Shown: one piece after another, positions 34,154 to 42,444 of the stretch | Layout: every line of letters starts with the position of its first letter | Position numbering within the stretch: position 1 is the stretch's first letter | Assembly (NCBI GenBank): GCA_040753075.1 | Contig: JBFMHA010000003.1 | Span: 1-64,000, forward strand | Direction: 5' to 3' | DNA: 64,000 nucleotides | Origin: UBA6814 sp040753075 | GTDB taxonomy: Bacteria > Desulfobacterota > Desulfovibrionia > Desulfovibrionales > Desulfovibrionaceae | Notes under the pieces: generated by a model | The model's input: only the letters and a program-made list of their open reading frames with translations | What the model was told of the DNA's origin: nothing | The model's database searches: none | Translations under genes and position numbers: made by a program

Positions 34154-35242
34154 CTAGATGAAGTCGTCGTGCGCGCCGGGATGGCGCAGCCGCCAGAGGT
34201 AGGAGTTCACCTTGTCCATGCGGCAGTTGCTGCGGCATTCGGCGATGTCCAGGCCGCGCATCATGTCCAGGGAGCGCCGCCGGCCCGGGCCCTCCCAGAC
34301 TTCGGCGAAGCCGTGGGACATGATGTTGCCCAGGCTGAACCGGGCGTCTCCCAGGAAGGCGCTGCAACTCACCAGGTCGCCGGCCGAGGACACGTAGGCC
34401 CAGAAGAACGGGGTGGAGAAGCAGGTGGCGTAGGCCTTGTCGCGGTGGTAGCTCAGCATGGTCCGGGCCCGGAAGACCACTGCGAAGCGCTCGGTCTCCA
34501 TCCCCTTGAGGCGTTCGGCCAGATCCAGGTAGGAGGTGTAGTCGATGTCCGCGTAGCGCCTGGTCTCGCTCTTCTTGTGCTGGGAATAGGGCTTGACCAC
34601 CAGGTAGTCGGCCCCGATCTCGTCCCGGCAGATGCGGGCCAGAGTCTCCACCTCGGCGGCGTTTTCGGGCAGGAGGAGAAGTTGCACCCCGATGCGCGCG
34701 CCCCAGCCGTGGTCGTCGCGGGCGGCCACCGCCCGGCGCAGGTTGGCCACGACCTTGGGGAAGTCTCCCTCGGAACAGCCGTGGATGGCGGCGTGGGTGG
34801 CGGGGGCGCCGGCGTTGCAGCTCGCCTTGATCCAGCTCACCTTGGCCAGGCTCTCCTCCACGAAGCGCTCGCCGAGCAGCACCCCGTTGGTGGTGAAGGC
34901 GGTGCGGATGCCGGCCCGGTGGGCCGCCTCCACCATGTGGTCGATGCCGGTGTGCAGCAGGGGCTCGCCCTCGCCGGCGAACATCACGCTGCGTACGCCC
35001 TTTTCGCCCATCTCGGCCAGCCGGTCGGCCATCACCGAGGGATCCAGCCGGCGCGGCTGGTAGCCCATGTAGTCCAGGGCGCAGAAGGTGCAGCGGTGGT
35101 TGCAGGCCCCGATGGGCGAAACCTCCACATAGACCGGGTAGACTTTCTTCTGCTTCTCCCAGTCATCGCCAGCGGCCAGCCAGGCGGCCACCCGCTCCGG
35201 GTGGAACATGAGCTTGTGTCCGTCGATGGCGAATTCGTCCAT
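34154..35242 (-). CDS. Radical-SAM protein, DGHK-type (paralogue 2)
   Basis: A 362-residue radical-SAM enzyme with CNHRCTFC at Cys47, Cys51 and Cys54. It shares the N-terminal IDGHKL-x2-H-x2-RV-x2-WL block, the overall length and a short C-terminal DFI/NFI end with the product of 28369-29469. C-terminal cysteines (ATCFSTPFF, SCSAF, ECRSNCRMD) could bind an auxiliary cluster. The two paralogues flank the transketolase/HAD-kinase genes, which suggests two radical steps on the same or related sugars. Confidence 0.8.
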   Translation of the reverse strand: MDEFAIDGHKLMFHPERVAAWLAAGDDWEKQKKVYPVYVEVSPIGACNHRCTFCALDYMGYQPRRLDPSVMADRLAEMGEKGVRSVMFAGEGEPLLHTGIDHMVEAAHRAGIRTAFTTNGVLLGERFVEESLAKVSWIKASCNAGAPATHAAIHGCSEGDFPKVVANLRRAVAARDDHGWGARIGVQLLLLPENAAEVETLARICRDEIGADYLVVKPYSQHKKSETRRYADIDYTSYLDLAERLKGMETERFAVVFRARTMLSYHRDKAYATCFSTPFFWAYVSSAGDLVSCSAFLGDARFSLGNIMSHGFAEVWEGPGRRRSLDMMRGLDIAECRSNCRMDKVNSYLWRLRHPGAHDDFI

Positions 35243-35259
35243 GGCCCCTGTCCGTTGCG

Positions 35260-36786
35260 CTACTTGAGCAGAGAGATGAAGTGCTTGACCATGGCGGTCT
35301 TGTCCAGGGCCGAGCGGTTGGACATGGTGCCCACGGCCTGGGCCCCGGCCACGTTGGCCAGCACGCCCACCACCTCCATGGGCGCGCCCAGCCTGGCCAG
35401 CAGGGAGGATATCGAGAGCACCGCGTCGCCCGCGCCCACCCGATCCACGATGTGCCCGGTGAAGGCGGGGACCTCGAAGAAGCCCTCTTCCCTGCCCCAG
35501 GCCAGGCAGCCCTGCTTGCCCCGGGTGATGAGCATCCGGGGGCAGCCGAGACGGGAGGCCACCTCCTCTACGATGCTGCAGAGGCTGCGCACCCGGCTGT
35601 GCGCGGCCATGCGGAGCTCCTTTTCCGAAACGCTCACGAAATCCGCCCGGGGATACTTGTACACGGTATTGAACCCCAGGTTCCCGGCGTTGACCTGGGT
35701 GTTGAGGGCCAGGAAGGGGGCCTGCTCGGTCAGCCAGGCGATGGTCGCCTCGTCGAACATGCCGTGCCCGTAATCGGCCACGATCACCAGGTCCACCCCG
35801 GGCAGGAGGGGCGAGAGGGTCTCGCGGAGCCGCGCCCCGTTTTCCGCGCTCTCCTCGCAGCCGTTCATCACGTAGACCTCGAAGAGCTTTTGCAGCGGGT
35901 AGGTCTCCACGAAACGGCGCTTGACGATGGTGGGCGAGCCCGGGAGGTAGAGGAAATGCGGCCGGACCTCCGGCCGCAGCCTGTCCCGGATGAACTCCTC
36001 GTGACTGTCCTGCTCCCCGAGGAAGGTTGCCATGTCCACCTGCGGGGTGAACCCGGCCAGGTGGCTGGCGATGGCCAGGATGCCCCCGGCGGCGCGCTCC
36101 GCCTCCACGAAGCGGGCGGCCAGGATGGGCTCCTTGCCGGATTTGCCCAGGGTCTCGCAGTAGTGGTGCTCATCGATGATGGATTCGCCCAGGCAGAGGA
36201 CCCGCAGGCTGGCTGCCCGCTCCACCATATCCAGGACCCGGTCCTGGGGGTGGCGGGCGGCGAAGCCGCGCAGGTACTGGGCCACCTCGGGCGGGAAGGG
36301 CGAATAGTAGGTGTTGATGAGGTTCGAGGAGCTGAACACGATGCCGTCGGTGAAGTGGATGCGGCCGCCGGCCTGCTCCACGGCCCGGGCCTCGTCCAGT
36401 ATCTTGCCGGTGGGGTCGTTGGCAGCATCCCGGTATTCGCCGCCCTTGACGTAGACGTTCGGGCGGATCAGGGCGATGGTCTCGACCGCGGTGGGCCACT
36501 GGTTCACGGCCACGTAGTCCACGCAATCCAGGGCGGCCAGGGCCTCGGCGCGCAGGGCCTGGGTGAAGGCCGGCCGGTGGGGGCCCTTGTTCACGTAACG
36601 GTCCTCGGTCAGGGTCACCACCAGGACGTCGCCCAGGGAGCGGGCCTCCTCCAGATAGCGGATATGGCCGATGTGCAGCAGGTCGAAGACGCCGTGGCAG
36701 TGCACCACCGTGCGGCCGGGACGGATCCGGTCCAGTTCCGCGGCCAGCGCCTCCAGGGCGAATATCTTGTCGGATGTCCGCTGCAT
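35260..36786 (-). CDS. Domain-swapped HldE-type nucleotidyltransferase/PfkB kinase
   Basis: A 508-residue bifunctional protein. The N-terminal domain (1-150) is a cytidylyltransferase-type nucleotidyltransferase with GVFDLLHIGH (HxGH motif, His38 and His41). The C-terminal domain (about 190-508) is a PfkB sugar kinase with DRVGAGDAV, catalytic Asp454, and an earlier VIVADYGHG strand. Escherichia coli HldE has kinase first and nucleotidyltransferase second, so the order here is reversed. HldE phosphorylates heptose 7-phosphate at C1 and later activates heptose 1-phosphate. With GmhA nearby, a nucleotide-heptose or related product is likely. Confidence 0.8.
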   Translation of the reverse strand: MQRTSDKIFALEALAAELDRIRPGRTVVHCHGVFDLLHIGHIRYLEEARSLGDVLVVTLTEDRYVNKGPHRPAFTQALRAEALAALDCVDYVAVNQWPTAVETIALIRPNVYVKGGEYRDAANDPTGKILDEARAVEQAGGRIHFTDGIVFSSSNLINTYYSPFPPEVAQYLRGFAARHPQDRVLDMVERAASLRVLCLGESIIDEHHYCETLGKSGKEPILAARFVEAERAAGGILAIASHLAGFTPQVDMATFLGEQDSHEEFIRDRLRPEVRPHFLYLPGSPTIVKRRFVETYPLQKLFEVYVMNGCEESAENGARLRETLSPLLPGVDLVIVADYGHGMFDEATIAWLTEQAPFLALNTQVNAGNLGFNTVYKYPRADFVSVSEKELRMAAHSRVRSLCSIVEEVASRLGCPRMLITRGKQGCLAWGREEGFFEVPAFTGHIVDRVGAGDAVLSISSLLARLGAPMEVVGVLANVAGAQAVGTMSNRSALDKTAMVKHFISLLK

Positions 36787-36796
36787 GGCGTGTCCC

Positions 36797-37789
36797 TCAG
36801 CGTTCGCCCAGGTACTTGAACCAGTCCCGGGTCGCCTGCCCGATGCTCTGGGGATCCCAGACCGGGGCGTCGTTCCAGTCGTGGATGTGGTCGAGCATGG
36901 CCGCCACCCCCTGTTCGAAGCTCACCCGGGGCTTCCAGCCCAGGTCGCGGCCGATGGCGGTTATGTCCGCCCAGGTCACGTCCGGCTCTCCCGGCCGCTT
37001 GGGGATGTGCACCACCTCGCCGCCCAGGAGCTCCACCAGGCGGTTGACGCTCTGGGGATTGCCGCCGCCCACGTTGTAGGATCGGCCGGACAGGGGGGAC
37101 TCGGCGGCCCGGGCGAAGGCGTCCACCACGTCGGAGACGAAGACGAAATCCCGGCGCTGGGAGCCGTCGCCCACCACGGTGTAGGGCCGCCCCGCCAGCT
37201 TCTGGGCCAGGAACACCCCGAACACCGCGCCGTAGGCGCCGGTGGTCCGGGAGCGCGGGCCGTACACGTTGAAGAGGCGCAGGCAGAGGGACGGCAGACC
37301 GTAGGTCTGGCTCCAGTGCAGCACGTATTCCTCCCCCAGCCTCTTGGACAGGGCGTAGGGGTACATGGGCCGGATGGGGGCGTCCTCCGGGGTGGGGTTC
37401 TGTTCCGCGATGCCGTAGCAGGAGGCCGAGGCGGCGTAAATGAAGCGCTTGGCCCCTGCCGCTCGCGCGGCCTCCAGCACGTTCACCGTGCCGTCCACGT
37501 TGGCCCGGTGGTAGCGCAGGGGGTCCTGGATGGAGGGCACGATGTCCGCCAGCCCGGCCAGGTGGAAGACCCAGTCCGCCCCGGCGAAGGCCTGCGCCAG
37601 GTCCGCGGGGTCCGTGACCGAGACCTTGGCGAACCGCGCGCCGCGGGCCGTGGCCTGCGCCAGGTTGGATTCGCGTCCCGTGGACAGGTCGTCCACGGCC
37701 ACCACCTCGTGGCCCATGTCCAGCAGGCGGTCGGCCAGGTGGCTGCCGATGAAGCCCGCGGCTCCGGTGACGATCGAACGCATGGTCAT
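36797..37789 (-). CDS. NAD-dependent sugar-nucleotide epimerase
   Basis: A 330-residue extended short-chain dehydrogenase with GAAGFIG at residues 9-15, the Tyr145-x3-Lys149 catalytic pair and LRLFNVYGPRS on the substrate side. It resembles UDP-sugar 4-epimerases of the WbpP/GalE type more than the NADP-dependent HldD epimerase. The ATG at 37789 has a GAGGAA site. It lies between the HldE-type gene and a GT2 gene, so it may epimerise the nucleotide sugar made by the former. Confidence 0.8.
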   Translation of the reverse strand: MTMRSIVTGAAGFIGSHLADRLLDMGHEVVAVDDLSTGRESNLAQATARGARFAKVSVTDPADLAQAFAGADWVFHLAGLADIVPSIQDPLRYHRANVDGTVNVLEAARAAGAKRFIYAASASCYGIAEQNPTPEDAPIRPMYPYALSKRLGEEYVLHWSQTYGLPSLCLRLFNVYGPRSRTTGAYGAVFGVFLAQKLAGRPYTVVGDGSQRRDFVFVSDVVDAFARAAESPLSGRSYNVGGGNPQSVNRLVELLGGEVVHIPKRPGEPDVTWADITAIGRDLGWKPRVSFEQGVAAMLDHIHDWNDAPVWDPQSIGQATRDWFKYLGER

Positions 37790-37806
37790 ATGTTCCTCGT
37801 TCCGGT

Positions 37807-38613
37807 TCAGGCTCGCCGGATCATAGCCCGGCGCGCCTTGAGCACCAGGGCCTTGGATTCGGCCAGGAGCTTTTCCCGGTTGTCGGCGCTGTGTACGTCC
37901 ACGGCGCGCCCCTCGTGGCTGCGCACCGAGTAGAGCACGGTGGGCAGGTGCAGGAAGCGCGCTCCGCCCAAGGCGAAGCGCTGGTACTGTTCGTGGTCGT
38001 TGGCCAGGAAACCGTCTGCCATGGGTCCGAATCGCTCCAACAGTGAACGCCGATAGAGTTTGGACACCCCGCACAGATACCACTCCCCGAAGCTGGCCGC
38101 GAAATCGTAGTCGGGCAGGGAGAAGCGGCGCAGGATGCGTCCGGCGTCATCGATGACGAACATGTCCGAGTAGACGAAGTCGGCCAGGTCGGCCGCGAGG
38201 GGTGCGGCCAGTTCGGCGATCATGCGGGGGTGGCAGAGGTCGTCCGACGCCACGTAGGTCACGTATTCGCCAGTGGCTGCGGCGAAGCCCCGGTTGTAGG
38301 CCCAGGTGGAGCCGCGGCGATCCTCGTTGCGCAGGAGGACGAGTTCTCTGCCCTCCTGTGGCCAGCGGGGATGCACGGTGCGTTCGACTGCGTCCGTGTT
38401 CTCGTCGTAACGGGAGGCGTAGGAGGCGGTTTCGCTGAGCACGGCCCGGACGTAGTCCTGGAGGAACTCGTGGGTCCCGTCCGATGAGTCCTCGTACACC
38501 ACCACGATCTCGATGTCCGGGTACTCTTGGAACCAGATGGAGTCCAGGCAGGCCCCGAGGTACTGCACCTGGTTGTAGGAGGGGACGATCATGGACACCT
38601 TGGGTCGCTGCAT
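37807..38613 (-). CDS. Glycosyltransferase family 2
   Basis: A 268-residue GT2/GT-A protein. The N terminus VSMIVPSYNQVQYLGACLDSI is the nucleotide-binding opening (described here as IVPSYNQ followed by an LDSI helix), EDSSDGT is the first acidic site, YVASDDLCHP supplies the DXD-like metal site, and NDHEQYQR is the likely catalytic-base region. It transfers a sugar to a lipid-linked or protein-linked acceptor. Start at 38613 has an AAGGAG site, though spaced rather far (11 bases). Confidence 0.85.
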   Translation of the reverse strand: MQRPKVSMIVPSYNQVQYLGACLDSIWFQEYPDIEIVVVYEDSSDGTHEFLQDYVRAVLSETASYASRYDENTDAVERTVHPRWPQEGRELVLLRNEDRRGSTWAYNRGFAAATGEYVTYVASDDLCHPRMIAELAAPLAADLADFVYSDMFVIDDAGRILRRFSLPDYDFAASFGEWYLCGVSKLYRRSLLERFGPMADGFLANDHEQYQRFALGGARFLHLPTVLYSVRSHEGRAVDVHSADNREKLLAESKALVLKARRAMIRRA

Positions 38614-38698
38614 GGGCGTCGCGTCTCCTTGGCGTGATGGCGGTTCGCACGCGAGGGGGCCCAGCCGGCCGCGCAGGGCGCGGGGCCGGGCTCCGGGC

Positions 38699-39352
38699 TC
38701 AGGTGGCGCTGCCCACGTTCTCGACGGTGCGGTCGATCCAGTAGTGGAGGATGAGCGCGTGGGCGCTCTCGGCCAAGCCATAGCCCGTCGCCGGGACGTA
38801 GAAGTTCAGGTCCCCGGCGCTCCGCAACTGGTTGTCCGGCCCCATGGCCGAGAGGGTGACCACCGACCCGCCCTGGACCTTGGCCTCGGTGCAGGCCTTG
38901 AGCACGTTGGGCGAGTTTCCCGAACTGGAGACGGCCACCAGCATGTCGCCCGGCCGCATCTTGCGGCGCAGGGGCTCGGCAAAGACCTCCGAGAAGCAGA
39001 TGTCGTTGGCTACCGCGGTGAGCAGGGCCGGGTCGGTGAACACGTCGGTGCGCACCAGGGCGTTCTTCTCCAGATCCGCGGCCGCGTGGCTGGCCATGGT
39101 GGCGCTGGCCCCGTTGCCGCAGAAGAAGATGGTTCCCCGGGTGGTCAGCACGGCTTCCGTGAGCCGGCAGAGTTCCTCGAATGCTTCGTCGGGAGACAGG
39201 CAGATTCTGCCCCGTCCCGTGGCCTCCATGGCCCGGATGCTGGCGTTCAGCCGGTCGGCATAGTGGGCGAAGCTGGACAGGCTCGTCTTCCGGAGACGGG
39301 CATCGTCGGCCGCAGCGCCGGCCATGCGTGGGGAAATACGTTCATTCGCCAT
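38699..39352 (-). CDS. gmhA: Phosphoheptose isomerase (SIS domain, GmhA type)
   Basis: A 217-residue single SIS-domain protein of the GmhA type. FFCGNGASATMASHAAADL is the sugar-phosphate loop (key residues CGNGxSA and SH), SSSGNSPNVL is the second SIS loop, and a C-terminal His-rich helix (SAHALILHYW) provides the metal/substrate side. GmhA converts sedoheptulose 7-phosphate to heptose 7-phosphate. It is the first gene of the long glycan transcription unit, with a GGAG site and a promoter candidate just upstream. DiaA-type SIS proteins are similar, but the context favours heptose synthesis. Confidence 0.8.
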   Translation of the reverse strand: MANERISPRMAGAAADDARLRKTSLSSFAHYADRLNASIRAMEATGRGRICLSPDEAFEELCRLTEAVLTTRGTIFFCGNGASATMASHAAADLEKNALVRTDVFTDPALLTAVANDICFSEVFAEPLRRKMRPGDMLVAVSSSGNSPNVLKACTEAKVQGGSVVTLSAMGPDNQLRSAGDLNFYVPATGYGLAESAHALILHYWIDRTVENVGSAT

Positions 39353-39712
39353 GTGATGCTCCGATTCTTGGGTCTATAGCCATGCCGGTGGTCAAAAGGC
39401 AAGCCACGTCAGGAAGATGACAGCAATAGCCGTGCCATTCCTTGCGCCATGGGGTATTCTCTGTTTCTTGAGGGAGCGAATGCACCTGACCCGAGGCATG
39501 GCGGTCCTGGGACATGGGGCGGTGAGGAGCGAGAAAAACGTTCATTAGCTGAATGATCGGAAGGGAGGGCGGTATTCTTTAGGCTCCAACGCCGGGCGAG
39601 TCCGCATTGGGGCCGGCGGATAGCTGCCGCATCCAGGATCTTGGCGCGGCCTAGTGCGCCACGCGGGTCGATGGGGAGGGATGGGGGCGTTTGGCGTCCC
39701 GCCCACCGTTGG
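39353..39712. other. 360-base intergenic region
   Basis: The longest gap in the glycan locus. It holds a promoter candidate for the gmhA-led unit (39373-39402). Short open frames on both strands have no ribosome-binding site or protein-like composition. The hairpin GGGCG/CGCCC just past the stop at 39713 is not followed by T residues. I see no repeat, RNA gene or JUMPstart-type element. Confidence 0.5.
39373..39402 (-). promoter_or_regulatory. Promoter candidate for the gmhA-led glycan unit
   Basis: On the minus strand TTGCCT (39397-39402) and TATAGA (39373-39378) are 18 bases apart, each matching four of six consensus positions. Transcription would start some 13 bases before the ATG, just upstream of the GGAG ribosome-binding site, giving a very short leader. 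Confidence 0.3.
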
Positions 39713-40669
39713 TCATTCCAGCGTCCTGTAAAAACCGTCCAGCCGCTGCGCCACCTTTTCGTCGCTCCAGCGCTCCAGCATGAAGCGCCGGCCGGCCTCG
39801 CCTGTGGCGCGGCGCAGGGCCGGGTCGCGGGCCAGGTCGCCGAGGGTCCGTTCCAGTTCGTCTCCGTCGCGGGCCACTAGCCAGGGAAGATCGTCGACGC
39901 CGGCGAATTCCCGGATGTGTCCGGCGCACCAGTCGTCCAGGCCGGCGATGGTGGCCAGGCCCAGGGACAGGGCCTCCAGGCTGCTCATGCCGTAGTAGCC
40001 CTGCATGTGGTCGAAGCAGGCGTGCGCCGCCTTCTTGCGGCGCAGGCACTCGGCGTGCGGCGCGTCGTCGATGAGGTCGAGGCGCATGGCCTCGCCCATC
40101 CGCTGCGCCAGGGCCAGAAGCTCGTCGGTGTTCTTGAGGTCGCGGCGGGTGGGGGAGTGGGCCAGGCGCAGGGGGCCGGCCCAGTCCGCGTCCGTGCGCG
40201 CAGGCGGGGTGTAGCGCGGTTCGTTCACCATCACCAGGTTGGGCTGCCAGCGCGCGGCCGGGAGCTTCTTGAGCAGGTCCGGGGTGGACACCAGCAGATT
40301 CTTCCGGCCCAGCCTGCGGTATTTGTCCTGGTACTTTTCCGGGTTGCCCCGGAAGTCCGGGTGTCCGTGGTGGTGGTGGACCAGGGCCTTGCCCGCCAGG
40401 TAGTCCGCGGGCCGGAAGGGGCCGAGTTGGAGGTGTTCGTCCGCGGTCATGTGGAAGTGGAGCACGTCGCTGCGGCGCAGCAGGTCCTCCAACTCCTCCA
40501 GCCCCGAGGCGTCCAGGTCCGGCACGTGGAGGTCCTTCTCCCAGGCGTGCGAGTACCGGGTCTCCAGGGTGGCCACCCGGCAGGAGTGCCCCGTGTGCGA
40601 CTCCAGGGCGCGCTTGAAGAGCATTGCCGTGCCCGCGGGGTCGTTGATGCCGATCATGAGGATGCGCAT
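39713..40669 (-). CDS. Glycosyltransferase-like protein
   Basis: A 318-residue protein that looks like a group 1 glycosyltransferase, with a MIGINDPAGTA opening, HFHMTADEH, VHHHHGHPDF, LRLAHSPTRRDLKNTDEL and a donor-side SLEALSLGLATIAG segment. Proteins with the SPTxRxxKxT pattern are common in surface-glycan loci. It lies 28 bases after the flavoprotein gene and is followed by the long gap, so the two form a separate small unit. Confidence 0.75.
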   Translation of the reverse strand: MRILMIGINDPAGTAMLFKRALESHTGHSCRVATLETRYSHAWEKDLHVPDLDASGLEELEDLLRRSDVLHFHMTADEHLQLGPFRPADYLAGKALVHHHHGHPDFRGNPEKYQDKYRRLGRKNLLVSTPDLLKKLPAARWQPNLVMVNEPRYTPPARTDADWAGPLRLAHSPTRRDLKNTDELLALAQRMGEAMRLDLIDDAPHAECLRRKKAAHACFDHMQGYYGMSSLEALSLGLATIAGLDDWCAGHIREFAGVDDLPWLVARDGDELERTLGDLARDPALRRATGEAGRRFMLERWSDEKVAQRLDGFYRTLE

Positions 40670-40697
40670 GGAGTGTCTCTGAAGTCTCTGCAGCCGG

Positions 40698-42146
40698 TCA
40701 GGCGGCCTGGGCCGCGTATACCCGGCCGCGGCGCAGAAAGCCAGTGACCAGGAGCGCCGCCTGGGCCGCCAGTCGGCCCGCCCGGGTGGGGGCGAGGACC
40801 ATCTGGGCCGAGATGCGGGCGTGGGCCGTGTCCAGCCCCGGTCCCTCTCCCAGGAGCACGGCCGCGTGCAGGTCCGGGGTGAAGGGGCGGACCGGCCCCT
40901 GGTCCGGCTCCAGGGCGGCGGAGATTTCCAGGAGCACGTCCTGGGCCAGCTCCTCCAGCATGCCCGGCGCGGCCAGCGGCGCTGTCGCGGCTTCCCGCGC
41001 TGCGGCCTGGCCGGCCCGCGCGCCGAAGACCTGGGTGGCCAGCACCATGGCGCCGCCCAGGCGGTTGGCGCCGTGCATGCCCGAGGCGCACTCTCCCGCG
41101 GCGTAGAGTCCGGCCAGTGTGGTGCGGCCCGCGGTGTCCACCAGGGCTCCGCCGTTGCCGGCGTGGGCCATGGCCGCCACCCGGCAGGTCCCGTCCTGCG
41201 GGGTTTGGACGGTGGCGGTTCCGTCGGGTCCGGTGCGCGCCAGGATGAAGCGGTCCACGGCCGAGTCCGGCAGCCCGTGGGCCATGGGGCAGTGGGTGGC
41301 GCGCTCTGCGGAGAGGCGGCGCAGTCCGGCGGGCAGCTCCTCCCGGGCTCCGTCCGGCGAAAGCGCGGCCGCGCCGTCCCGGGCCAGGTCCCAGATCGGC
41401 CAGAAGGCCCGGTCCGGATGGCGCGACCAGAGGAACTGGAAATAGCCTTCGTTGACCAGGCGCGCCCCGGCGCGGGCCAGGAGGGCGTGGGCCGTGCCCG
41501 GATTGCCCGCTCCCGTGACCTGGCGGGCGAAGAGCGGGGCCGGTCCGCCCAGGGCGGCCACCACCGTGCGGGCCCGCACCGCGACCAGTCCGTCCGGGAA
41601 GCGGAGCATGGCTCCGGCGGCCCGGGTCGGGCCGGATGCGTTGTCCACCAGGATGTCCAGCGCCTCGGCTCCGTTCCAGAACTCCACGCCCAGGGTCTCG
41701 CACCGGGAGCGGAACCGGGCGTGGGCTCCGGCCAGGTCGGTGAACACCAGGGCCAGTCGGGTGTGATGAGAGAAGCAGGAGGGGTAGCGGCCCAGGCTCC
41801 CGTCCGCGTCGGTGCGGAAGGCCAGTCCCAGGTCCCGCAGTTCAGCGAAGCGGGCCGCGGCGTCCTGGGCCAGGGCCGCGACCAGGCGCGGGTCTGCGAA
41901 GCCCGGGGCGGCCAGGCGCATGACCTCGGCCTGGAACTCCTCGCGCTCCTGGTCGGTTTCCGGCACGTGGATGCCGAGCATGGCGTTGGGGTTGGCGAAG
42001 GAGGAGCCCGCAGGCCCGCTGCCCAGGCAGGCCACCGCCACCCGGGCCCGGGAATCGGCCTGCCGGGCGGCCCAGGCCGCGCGCAGGCCGGCCAGTCCGG
42101 CTCCCAGCACCAGTACGTCCACGTCGCGTCGGGAAAAGTCGTCCAC
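40698..42146 (-). CDS. FAD-dependent oxidoreductase, fumarate reductase/aspartate oxidase-like
   Basis: A 482-residue flavoprotein. LGAGLAGLRAA at residues 14-24 is the FAD dinucleotide-binding loop, HCPMAH lies in the catalytic region and GLYAAGECASGMHGANRLGG is the C-terminal FAD signature of the succinate dehydrogenase / L-aspartate oxidase superfamily. It lacks the SSWAQGG loop of NadB, reading SSFANPNAM instead, so aspartate oxidase activity is uncertain. GTG start at 42146 with a GAGGTGG site. A sigma-54-like site lies 54-70 bases upstream. Its link to the neighbouring glycosyltransferase is unclear. Confidence 0.75.
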   Translation of the reverse strand: MDDFSRRDVDVLVLGAGLAGLRAAWAARQADSRARVAVACLGSGPAGSSFANPNAMLGIHVPETDQEREEFQAEVMRLAAPGFADPRLVAALAQDAAARFAELRDLGLAFRTDADGSLGRYPSCFSHHTRLALVFTDLAGAHARFRSRCETLGVEFWNGAEALDILVDNASGPTRAAGAMLRFPDGLVAVRARTVVAALGGPAPLFARQVTGAGNPGTAHALLARAGARLVNEGYFQFLWSRHPDRAFWPIWDLARDGAAALSPDGAREELPAGLRRLSAERATHCPMAHGLPDSAVDRFILARTGPDGTATVQTPQDGTCRVAAMAHAGNGGALVDTAGRTTLAGLYAAGECASGMHGANRLGGAMVLATQVFGARAGQAAAREAATAPLAAPGMLEELAQDVLLEISAALEPDQGPVRPFTPDLHAAVLLGEGPGLDTAHARISAQMVLAPTRAGRLAAQAALLVTGFLRRGRVYAAQAA

Positions 42147-42444
42147 CGCCCACCTCGGCCTTGCGCCCGGAGGGCGCGAAGGGAATTTGGCCGAAGGTGA
42201 GCAAGAACGGGGCCAGGCAAGAAAGATAAATAATTAAGGCGTGTTGTTGGTGCGCAGAAGGCGCGTGGTCAAGGATTTGGCGGGAAGGCCGGGCAGGAGG
42301 CGGTTGCAAAGCTGCGTCTCTGTCCGCCAGGGAAGGCGCGGGGCCTGAGGGCGCCATCGAACGCATCGCAGAGATTCACGCGCGGCGACGCTCCGTCAAA
42401 AAAAACCGGGGTGATCTAACAGAAGCCTGCCAACGCCACGCCCG
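42147..42444. other. 298-base intergenic region
   Basis: This gap separates the TPR gene from the flavoprotein gene, both on the minus strand. It contains the sigma-54-like site at 42200-42216 and an AT-rich stretch just upstream of it. A run of eight T (minus strand, near 42397-42404) follows the TPR stop but has no clear stem before it, so I do not call a terminator. Confidence 0.5.
42200..42216 (-). promoter_or_regulatory. Sigma-54-type promoter candidate
   Basis: The minus strand reads CTGGCCCCGTTCTTGCT, with the GG and GC doublets ten bases apart and TTGCT at the -12 end, two mismatches from the YTGGCACGrNNNTTGCW consensus. It would drive the flavoprotein-glycosyltransferase pair from a start about 42 bases before the GTG at 42146. 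No enhancer site was identified. Confidence 0.4.

Noticed and set aside
39387..39408. A TGGCTTG-N4-TTGA sequence upstream of gmhA resembling a sigma-54 site
   Set aside because: The required GC doublet at the -12 position is GA here, so the invariant part is missing.
39342..39545. A 67-residue open frame on the minus strand over the gmhA start and its upstream gap
   Set aside because: No ribosome-binding site, no protein-like composition, and it overlaps the promoter candidate and the start of gmhA.
42397..42404. A run of eight T on the minus strand after the TPR gene
   Set aside because: No stable stem lies directly before it; the nearest possible stem (GCCAC/GTGGC) is about 40 bases away and overlaps the stop codon.
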